A stretch of 37,401 nt of DNA from an uncultured bacterium (lineage in GTDB: Bacteria; Bipolaricaulota; Bipolaricaulia; RBG-16-55-9; DRJF01): positions 1-37,401 of the forward strand of contig CAJXGD010000020.1 of assembly GCA_913053845.1 (NCBI GenBank), written 5' to 3'. The position numbers and the translations under genes are program-made. The stretch's first letter is position 1. Each line of letters opens with the position of its first letter. Under the pieces are notes generated by a model. It ran no database searches. It saw only the letters and a program-made list of their open reading frames with translations, and was not told the DNA's origin. Positions 30,667 through 37,401 of the stretch are shown piece by piece.

Positions 30667-30683
30667 GCCGCAGCGGGTAAGAT
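30655..30683 (+). promoter_or_regulatory. Promoter of the outer-membrane propeller protein gene
   Basis: TTGCGC (30655-30660), 17 nt, TAAGAT (30678-30683). The start site should be near 30690, 7 nt before the ATG at 30697. Confidence 0.45.
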
Positions 30684-30696
30684 AGCTCGTTACATC

Positions 30697-33600
30697 ATGG
30701 GGATGAGTCATTTAAACGGCAGGAGAATGATCTATCGGGTGAGCGGGGCACTGCTGGCGGCCTTCGTCCTGCTGGGACTTTGGGGGGGCCTGGCTGCGGC
30801 TCAGACCCAGACACCCAGCTACAAGCTGGGGGCTTCCGGCCACTTTGGCTGGATCGTTCGCTATGGCCTGGGCGATGGGCGCGGCCTGGCCCAGGCCGGC
30901 TATGTTCATGGCCTGATGCTCTCGCAGCTGCTTTCCCTGAATCTGGATGCCTCGGTTGGCGTCCCTTGGCCGGCCGGAGGGCTGCTCTCCCTGAAGGCTG
31001 CCCTCAACAACCAGCAGGGCGGCAACCTCCAATCGTTCCGCATGGGGCTGACCTCCCAGACGCTGGATGGCCAGTTCGGCGACTTCCCCATGGGCCGACC
31101 GGACAGCCTCTTCGCCTCACCTCAGCGCCAACTTAAGGGCTTTCAGCTCGGCTGGCATCCCGACAAGCGCCTGAAGATCAGCGGGGTGCTCTCTCAGGTG
31201 GAAGGGCTCTTTCAATCGCGTACCTTCCGCGGGAATGCCGCCCACGAGGTGATCAAGTTCTCCTTCCCCCAGCCGGATCGCCCCTGGCTGCAGCCCCCCT
31301 CCTACCAGCGCGACCTCAAGGGTCTGGAATACTATCAGCTGGGTAAGAAGTTCGTCCAGGGCTTCACTCAGGTCAAACTGGACTTCTCCCTCACGGAGAA
31401 GCTAAAAAGCTTACTGGTCAACTATGGCCTCGGCTACCTGCAAAAGACGATCGCCAAAGATCCCGCTCGACCACTCGACCAGGCGACCTATCGGGTCGTC
31501 TTCAGCCGGCAGAGTTATTATTTGATCCTGCAGCAAGAGGCGTTCTCGCTGCTGCGCGACCGGCTGCAGAGTTACATCGACGCTTACAACCAGAGCCCCC
31601 ACGGGAGCAGCGCTCAGGCTCAAGAGTACCCCCTCAATGAGGGGACCGAGTATGAAAAGCAGTTCTTGGCTGCGCTCAGCCGCTTGGTCACCCTGAAGGT
31701 GGGGACGCTCAAGCTGGTGCTCTCCCCAGCCGGGCCCGATCAGCCTCAGGGCTACCGGCGCCAAAAGTTCTATGCGCTCGGCCAGGTCAAGCTGGTCGAG
31801 TCCTCCGTCGTCGTCCAGATCAAGATCGATAACCGCTTCACCTCGGTGAACGATCCCAGCCTACCCAATTATAGTTATCGGGTTTTTGCCGTGCAGGGGC
31901 TGATCGAGCTGGACTTCCCCTCTGACTTCTTCGACAACCCCCAGAGCGTGGTGCGGGTAGCCTACGACTATCAGGCGGCCCAAGGAACCTATCTCTTAGG
32001 ACTTTCGGTGCTGAAGGGCTCTGAAAAGGTTTATCTGAATGGCAAATTGCTCCAGGCGGGCATCGACTATTCCATCAGCTATGACAACGGCCTGCTGTTG
32101 CTTCTCAAGCCCATCAAGCCCTCCGACACGCTGCGCATCGACTACGAGGTCGCCCGCGGCGGCCTGGGAGGCTTCACCGAATACCAACGGCTCTTCAGCG
32201 GCCTGCGCGCCGACTATCAACCGCTGCCCGGTCTTAAGCTCACGCTAGCGCTGCTGCAAGCGCGCGACGGCGCAGCCAACGTGATCAGCCGTGATCAACT
32301 GAAAACCATGCCCAATCAGCATACGATCGTCGGCCTGAGCGGCCGGCTCGAGCTGGGAACGCTCAAGGGACAACTGGATCTGGGTTATGGGCTCGATCGT
32401 TTCCCCTTCGATGACAACGCCCGGCGGAACCTGCCCAACCGGATCAACGTGGTGCGGGTGATCTCGCTTGCCGGTCACCGGCTGGTCCTCTTTGGAGGGC
32501 AGAATGGGCTGACCCTCTACGACGTCCGGGCCAAGCGCTGGAGTCACTACGGTGTGGGCGAAGGGTTGGCCGGCCCCGAAGTGAAGGATATCGCCTATAG
32601 TGCAGCTCATCGTCTGCTAATCTTTGCCACCAATGGCGGCTTGAGCGTACTGCGTCTGGAGATCGGCCGCTCGCCGGCGACCAGCTTCGCCGTAGTCCGC
32701 AACTGGAAACGCTATTCCGGCAAAGAAGACGGCCTGCCGCAGGGGACGATCCACGCGGCACTCATCGCGGATAAGACGCTCTGGCTGGGCTCCGATGAGG
32801 GACTCACCCAAGTGTCACTTGATCAACTGGATCATCCCAAGAATTGGAAACAGCTGCGCCGCGCCCAGCACCCCGAGCTGCCCTCCGATCAAGTGCTCAA
32901 ATTGGCCCAGACCAAGGGGCGTCTCTACCTTGGAACCGACCAAGGATTGGCCTATCTCGATCTGGCCACCGGGGAGTTTGGGGCCATCCCAGACCTGGCA
33001 GGCACCCGCATCAACGATCTGGCGCTTGGTGAGGGGGACACGCTCTATGTGGCCACCGGCGTGGGCCTACGCTCACTCTCCGAGGGCGTGGGCGGCGGTT
33101 GGCTCATGCTGGGTCAGCCGGTTATCTCGGTAGCCCAGGGCCAAGGCACGATCTGGTATGGCACCTCGGCCGGACTCTACCCTCTGCCGGAGCAGGCACC
33201 AGGGCAGGGGGCGTTGCCCGCCACCGTGGGCCACCTGATCACGGCGATCGCCGCTGGGCCCGAAGGGACGGTCTGGGCCGGCGAGCAGGCCACTCCGATC
33301 AAAAATAGGCCGGAGAGCAGGTCACCAAATTATCAGTTGCTGATCTGGCAGGTGGGTCCGAGTAGAACGCGCCAATACCCCTCGGCGCAGACCGGGATCG
33401 ACGCGCGCAACGAGCATCAGTTCAGCGACGTGCCCGCCGCCGATCACACCGATTATGGCTGGATCAGCAGACTTTCCCTCAGCCAAAGCTTCGGAGCGCT
33501 GCAGCTCTCGGCGACGCTCTTCGGGATCTCGCCCAAGTATCTGACCATCGGTGAGCAGCAGCGTCAAGATGCCCTGAGGTTGGATCTGGGGGCCAGCTAC

Positions 33601-34872
33601 CCCATCAGTCCTGTCTTGAGCTTGAGCGCCGACCACCAAGAGAGCCTGACCGGTCTGACCCGTGTGCCGACGCGCTCCATTCGGGACTCGATCCGACTGA
33701 GTTGGGCCGGCGATCCCCAGTTGCAGTTGGGCTACCAGCTGAGCCGCACCGATGACAACCCCCAATATCCCGGCTTCGATCGCTTCCAGACCAGCTACTC
33801 GCTCAAGCTAGGGCAATCCTTTCTGGCCAATCGGCTGGCGACCCATCTGGGAGTGACTTTGCAGGACCATCGCCTGCTGGGCGCTACTCCCTTCACCTAT
33901 CAAGAGCTGCAGCTGAACGGCGATCTGCTCTTCCGGGTGATCAACGGGCTAACGCTGCACCTCAACATAGCTAATCCGCTTAGCTTCGGCTTCGCCGGCC
34001 TGCGGGGAGAACGTCGCCTGAACTGGAGCTTGGACTGGTTCCGCCCGCTCAGTCTGGCCGGACTGCCCGATATGACTCTCACGGCCAACTATTCCGGCAC
34101 CAGGCAGACGATCCTGCCCTTTGGCAGCGGTAATTTGGCCCAAAAAGGGCTGCTGAGCCTGCAACTGGCCTCCTGGCAACTGGGCCCGCTCTCCTTGACC
34201 CCTCAGGGGAATCTGTCGCTGGATCAGCTGACCGACCTGCGCGGCCGGGGCACCACGCGCACCCTGGGCGGCCAGGCCAGTTTGCAAGGCGCTTGGGGAC
34301 AGTGGAGCTCGCAGTTGAGCTATCAGCGCTCCGCCGCCCGGAGCAGCTTCAACCAGGTAGAGCAACTCAATGATAATCTCTCCGGCAGCCTCGGCTACGC
34401 TGGCCTGCCCGGCCTGAACCCCAGCCTGAGCTACTCGCTGACGCTCCAGACGCTGCGCCATCCCATTTTCGGCCAGAAGCAAAATGCCAACGATAGCCTG
34501 AGCCTCAGCCTGGATTGGCAACTCCCGGATAGCCCGCTGCAGGGTAGCTTCTCGCTGAGCCGCCAGGGCACCCGGCGGGAGCGCGAAAAGACCGTTGACT
34601 ATGGCTTACAAGCTAGCTGGAGCTATCAACTGACTCCCAAGATCAGCCCGCAGCTCCTGCTGAACACCGACTATACACTAGGTACGCAGGACGCTCAGCC
34701 GGTCAATCGGCTCAGCGGGGAGCTGGACTTGCGGCTGGACTGGCCGCTGCCCGGCGCCTGGGGCGCGACCTTCCAAGCGGGATATCTCTTCGGACTGGAC
34801 CGCCTTTCCGCCGCCGGCTCCTATCAGAGCTTGACCTTCTCGGCCGAGGCAGGGATGGATTTTAGTATCTGA
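30697..34872 (+). CDS. Giant outer-membrane beta-barrel-like protein with an internal seven-blade propeller
   Basis: The protein has 1391 residues. After a signal peptide (SGALLAAFVLLGLWGGLAAA) there is a beta-rich N-terminal region to about 440. A block at 445-486 (VYLNGKLLQAG, then DYSISY-x-NG and RIDYEV) resembles the repeat found in SprA-like surface proteins. A propeller spans about 583-870, with seven blade cores near residues 596, 640, 695, 743, 783, 819 and 859. Examples are LWLGSDEGL, LYLGTDQGL, LYVATGVGL and IWYGTSAGL, as in two-component-regulator propellers. From about 915 to the end, alternating amphipathic strands rich in Leu, Ser, Tyr and Gln suggest a barrel; the chain ends GMDFSI. 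I know no characterised relative. ATG 30697 suits the promoter; ATG 30703 and 30727 are alternatives. It could be a receptor, a transporter or a secretion-linked protein. Confidence 0.65.
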   Translation: MGMSHLNGRRMIYRVSGALLAAFVLLGLWGGLAAAQTQTPSYKLGASGHFGWIVRYGLGDGRGLAQAGYVHGLMLSQLLSLNLDASVGVPWPAGGLLSLKAALNNQQGGNLQSFRMGLTSQTLDGQFGDFPMGRPDSLFASPQRQLKGFQLGWHPDKRLKISGVLSQVEGLFQSRTFRGNAAHEVIKFSFPQPDRPWLQPPSYQRDLKGLEYYQLGKKFVQGFTQVKLDFSLTEKLKSLLVNYGLGYLQKTIAKDPARPLDQATYRVVFSRQSYYLILQQEAFSLLRDRLQSYIDAYNQSPHGSSAQAQEYPLNEGTEYEKQFLAALSRLVTLKVGTLKLVLSPAGPDQPQGYRRQKFYALGQVKLVESSVVVQIKIDNRFTSVNDPSLPNYSYRVFAVQGLIELDFPSDFFDNPQSVVRVAYDYQAAQGTYLLGLSVLKGSEKVYLNGKLLQAGIDYSISYDNGLLLLLKPIKPSDTLRIDYEVARGGLGGFTEYQRLFSGLRADYQPLPGLKLTLALLQARDGAANVISRDQLKTMPNQHTIVGLSGRLELGTLKGQLDLGYGLDRFPFDDNARRNLPNRINVVRVISLAGHRLVLFGGQNGLTLYDVRAKRWSHYGVGEGLAGPEVKDIAYSAAHRLLIFATNGGLSVLRLEIGRSPATSFAVVRNWKRYSGKEDGLPQGTIHAALIADKTLWLGSDEGLTQVSLDQLDHPKNWKQLRRAQHPELPSDQVLKLAQTKGRLYLGTDQGLAYLDLATGEFGAIPDLAGTRINDLALGEGDTLYVATGVGLRSLSEGVGGGWLMLGQPVISVAQGQGTIWYGTSAGLYPLPEQAPGQGALPATVGHLITAIAAGPEGTVWAGEQATPIKNRPESRSPNYQLLIWQVGPSRTRQYPSAQTGIDARNEHQFSDVPAADHTDYGWISRLSLSQSFGALQLSATLFGISPKYLTIGEQQRQDALRLDLGASYPISPVLSLSADHQESLTGLTRVPTRSIRDSIRLSWAGDPQLQLGYQLSRTDDNPQYPGFDRFQTSYSLKLGQSFLANRLATHLGVTLQDHRLLGATPFTYQELQLNGDLLFRVINGLTLHLNIANPLSFGFAGLRGERRLNWSLDWFRPLSLAGLPDMTLTANYSGTRQTILPFGSGNLAQKGLLSLQLASWQLGPLSLTPQGNLSLDQLTDLRGRGTTRTLGGQASLQGAWGQWSSQLSYQRSAARSSFNQVEQLNDNLSGSLGYAGLPGLNPSLSYSLTLQTLRHPIFGQKQNANDSLSLSLDWQLPDSPLQGSFSLSRQGTRREREKTVDYGLQASWSYQLTPKISPQLLLNTDYTLGTQDAQPVNRLSGELDLRLDWPLPGAWGATFQAGYLFGLDRLSAAGSYQSLTFSAEAGMDFSI

Positions 34873-34899
34873 GAGCTTAGATCAGAAGGGATCAGTATC

Positions 34900-37401
34900 A
34901 TGTCGCTGCAACGATTCTTGCACAGATTGCCCTCCTTGATTGAGCGAGCCCAAGGCATGTTTCGAGAAACCTGTCCCGGTAAACCAGAAGAAAATACCAA
35001 AGCTGATTTGTTAAATCCGTTTCTTGAGGCGTTAGGTTACGGGTCAGGATACCGAACCTTGGAGGGAAGCATTAAGAGCTTGCAGGGAACGACCACCTGG
35101 GTTGATTATTTTTTGCTGCCCGATGATCACCAGCATCCAGTCATAATGGTCGAGGCCAAGAGCTTGTGGGAGCGAGATATCTGGGAGAAGAACAAACAAC
35201 AGGTGCTAGACTATCTGCGTGACTACAAGTACATGATTGGTTCAGATGAGCCTGTCTTTTGGCTGGTGCTCAGCAACTTCCGCAAGTGGTACCTGCTGCG
35301 TCTGGAAGACCGTGAGCCTTTCTGGTCATTTACCATGGAGGATTTGGCCCAGCCGGCCTTTGCCACTGAGCTCTATGAGCGTCTCGCGCGCGAGAATCTT
35401 CCCCGTAACCGCTTGCAAGAGTTCTACACCGAATGTCAGCGTGAGGGGCTGGGAGCTCGCTTCTTGACAGACTTAAAGATCTGGCGGGTCATCTTGGCCA
35501 ATGGCATCCGGCGCAATTATCCCCAGCTCAGCCTCACTGAGATCAAAGAAGCCTCACAGACCCTGCTCAACCGACTGCTCCTCATTCGCCTACTGGAAGC
35601 CTACGGACAAGAATCATTCTACTCTCTGGCCCGACTCTACGATTATTGGCAGACCATGTTCAAGAACAAGCCCTTTGCTGAAGTTCTGCAGGACAAGTTT
35701 AGAGACACCTGGGCCAGCTACAACACCGAGCTATTCAGCGAGTCGCTGATTGATCAGCTTGAAATCCCGGCTGAATACCTGGAGCCACTGATTTTGCCCG
35801 ATCCCGTGCTGCAAGCTCCAGTAGCTCACACTATTGGCGGAGCGATGTTTGGCTACCGCTCGATTTACAACTACGACTTCACCACGATTACCCAAGATGT
35901 GTTGGGCACGGTATATGAGCAATTCCTGGCCCACGAGCTGAGAGAAGAGCGGGGAATGATCTCAGTGCTGGAGAATAAGCAAACCCGCAAACGAGAGGGT
36001 GTATACTACACACCCGAGTATATCGTTCGCCGGATCGTCCATCAGGCGTTAGAGCCCCAGGTCAGGCCCAAGATAGACCGCGCGATTGATCTCCTAGCGG
36101 AAGGAGAATTTGAGTCTGCTTACCAAGAAGCCAAAGGCGTTTTGCAGCTACGGATCGTTGATCCGGCCTGTGGGTCCGGCTCATTCTTGTTGGGTGCCTT
36201 CGATTATCTCTTGAGTGAGATCTATCGCTACAACAAGGCGGCCAAATCTGTCTCCAGAGAACGCGCCGCGAATAACGATCTAGGGGACCTGTTGACCAAC
36301 CAAGAGCGGCCCAAACCTCGTGAGATCGAAGAACCTGAGGAACAACTGCTGGTCCATGTCCTGCACGGGGTGGACCTCGATCCTCAAGCGGTCTCTTTGG
36401 CCAAGTTGTCGCTGTGGACCCGACTGCTGAGAGCCAAACCCGATCATTACGGTGCCCCACAGAGTAAGCCTACAGGTAAGAACAGGTCAAGCACAGAGCC
36501 TGAGTTCTATGTCCACCTCCCTGCCTTGACGCTGAATATCCGTTGTGGCAACAGCTTGATCCATTCGCCGGCCTCGCTTTCTCGCGTGAGCTCCCAACTC
36601 AAACGGGCTGCGGAATTAGCGCAGCGTGCCAAGGATCTGTCATTAGGCAACAAAGAACGGGCCGCATCGGCCACTGAGGCAGAAGCTCTCTTGAAGAGAG
36701 TAGAGAAAGAAGTCGCACCTTATCTCACTCCCTACTTCGCCTCAGACGAAAGCTTGCGTAGCGTGGTGAAATCCATTCGTGGTGAGCAGCTTGATGAAGA
36801 AGACCTAAAGGCACTGCGAGGTTATCTATTGCAATCGAGGCAGGCTCCGCCAGGATGGAGCGAGGCAGAGTTGACGCGCCTGCGTACTGAACTGATGTCC
36901 CTGGAGACGGCTCAGGGCGAGGTGTTGGTGAAACGCCCCTTCACTTGGCAAGTTGAATTCCCTGATTTGTTCGATTTCGCTCTGCCGGAGGAGCTACGAG
37001 GCTTCGATGTCGTCGTAGGCAATCCGCCCTACTTCAATGTAGACGCCACCTTCGGGAAGGGCGCTCCGGAATTGGCTTGGTTGCGATCGTCTTATCCGGA
37101 GATCTACACCGACAAGACAGATATACTCTTTTACTTCGTTCGCCGGGCCACGCAAATCCTGCGCTCCGGTGGGGAGTTGGCCTTTATTGTCTCACGAGCG
37201 TTTATCCAAGGGGACAAGGCAAAGGGACTACGGGGGTTCTTGGCCAAGAATACGACCCTCCTGGGAATTCTGGACTTTCTAGGGCACAAGGTGTTCAACG
37301 CCGGCATTGCCACCTGTATCCTGCACGCCCGCAACGCACCGCCGCCCGCAGGGCACCAACTGGAAATTGACAATGTGCTGAACTTCGATCAGGTGCGCAA
37401 G
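34900..37401 (+). CDS. Single-chain restriction-modification-like protein (nuclease plus N6-adenine methylase), cut by window edge
   Basis: The frame is open from ATG 34900 to the last base, giving 834 residues without a stop. The N-terminal nuclease module has a PD-(D/E)XK signature: Asp69 in WVDYFLL, then Glu85-Ala-Lys87 in VIMVEAKSLW, with QVLDYLRDYKY after. A helical linker (150-360) leads to a gamma-class adenine methylase: GVYYTPEYIVRRIV (367-380), motif I DPACGSGSFLLG (421-432), HGVDLDPQAVSLAKLSLW (489-506) and motif IV NPPYF (708-712). An insertion of about 150 residues lies before motif IV. A target-recognition domain would be past the edge. The layout fits type IIG (Eco57I-like) enzymes; BREX PglX-type proteins are related. 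An SD (AGAAGGG) is 9 nt upstream. G+C is lower than its neighbours (29 of 60 in one sampled line), which suggests transfer. Confidence 0.85.
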   Translation, partial: MSLQRFLHRLPSLIERAQGMFRETCPGKPEENTKADLLNPFLEALGYGSGYRTLEGSIKSLQGTTTWVDYFLLPDDHQHPVIMVEAKSLWERDIWEKNKQQVLDYLRDYKYMIGSDEPVFWLVLSNFRKWYLLRLEDREPFWSFTMEDLAQPAFATELYERLARENLPRNRLQEFYTECQREGLGARFLTDLKIWRVILANGIRRNYPQLSLTEIKEASQTLLNRLLLIRLLEAYGQESFYSLARLYDYWQTMFKNKPFAEVLQDKFRDTWASYNTELFSESLIDQLEIPAEYLEPLILPDPVLQAPVAHTIGGAMFGYRSIYNYDFTTITQDVLGTVYEQFLAHELREERGMISVLENKQTRKREGVYYTPEYIVRRIVHQALEPQVRPKIDRAIDLLAEGEFESAYQEAKGVLQLRIVDPACGSGSFLLGAFDYLLSEIYRYNKAAKSVSRERAANNDLGDLLTNQERPKPREIEEPEEQLLVHVLHGVDLDPQAVSLAKLSLWTRLLRAKPDHYGAPQSKPTGKNRSSTEPEFYVHLPALTLNIRCGNSLIHSPASLSRVSSQLKRAAELAQRAKDLSLGNKERAASATEAEALLKRVEKEVAPYLTPYFASDESLRSVVKSIRGEQLDEEDLKALRGYLLQSRQAPPGWSEAELTRLRTELMSLETAQGEVLVKRPFTWQVEFPDLFDFALPEELRGFDVVVGNPPYFNVDATFGKGAPELAWLRSSYPEIYTDKTDILFYFVRRATQILRSGGELAFIVSRAFIQGDKAKGLRGFLAKNTTLLGILDFLGHKVFNAGIATCILHARNAPPPAGHQLEIDNVLNFDQVRK

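Noticed and set aside
30598-30696. Extended N-terminus of the outer-membrane protein from TTG 30598
   Set aside because: It overlaps the divergent aminotransferase start and promoter region and would put 33 extra residues before the signal peptide.
1-37401. CRISPR arrays, rRNA genes, insertion sequences or phage attachment sites
   Set aside because: No regularly spaced repeats, no rRNA-like sequence, no transposase or integrase frame and no duplication of the tRNA 3' end were seen. The protein-coding calls account for nearly all of the window.

Overview
The window is 37.4 kb of dense, mostly GC-rich bacterial DNA; sampled coding lines reach about 75% G+C. It comes from a diderm (outer-membrane) bacterium. 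The evidence is an MlaE/F/D lipid-transport set, a very large predicted outer-membrane beta-barrel protein, DsbB, a periplasmic tetraheme cytochrome and secreted solute-binding proteins. RqcH, FtsH and Dxr are bacterial core genes. An eIF2B-like protein and an HTH regulator with a C-terminal domain resembling archaeal DUF4443 give a mosaic flavour. I cannot place the phylum; an uncultivated lineage such as Bipolaricaulota/Fraserbacteria is only a guess.

Layout. 1-1801: the 3' end of an NRAMP-type metal transporter and a PLP-dependent decarboxylase. 1872-9978: a long plus-strand gene string that opens with a strong promoter and a perfect palindrome. It encodes an HTH regulator, a BtuF-BtuC-BtuD-like cobalamin importer, PduO-type cobalamin adenosyltransferase, an eIF2B-like protein, a CinA N-domain protein and MlaE-MlaF-MlaD. 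9987-13106: a second promoter, then a phasin-like coiled-coil protein, a UbiB/ABC1 kinase-like protein and an MscS channel. 13131-16227 (minus): M50 site-2-type protease, rhomboid protease and RqcH/NFACT. 16236-17377: divergent promoters for rqcH and tRNA-Thr(CGT), then a patatin-like protein behind a near-consensus promoter with almost no leader.

17411-25269 is a metal and redox block. On the minus strand are DsbB, a P1B-2 Zn/Cd/Pb-exporting ATPase and its ArsR/SmtB sensor. Divergent from them is a plus-strand operon: a Met-rich Spy/CpxP-like secreted protein followed by a ZnuA/ZnuC/ZnuB-type ABC importer whose binding protein lacks two of the usual metal-ligand histidines. A tetraheme cytochrome c follows on the minus strand. 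25341-30608 (minus): dxr, ftsH, then an ACT-less SerA with a class V aminotransferase, probably a compact serine-biosynthesis pair. 30697-34872: a 1391-residue outer-membrane protein with a seven-blade propeller between beta-barrel-like halves. 34900 to the right edge: a truncated single-chain restriction-modification-like protein (PD-(D/E)XK nuclease plus gamma-class N6-adenine methylase) of visibly lower G+C, which may mark the start of a defence island.

The most interesting points are the protein-regulated cobalamin operon, the Met-rich protein paired with an unorthodox cluster A-I importer, the propeller-bearing outer-membrane protein, the eIF2B-like protein without a catalytic cysteine, and several promoters that imply leaderless mRNAs. 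No CRISPR array, insertion sequence or rRNA was seen.
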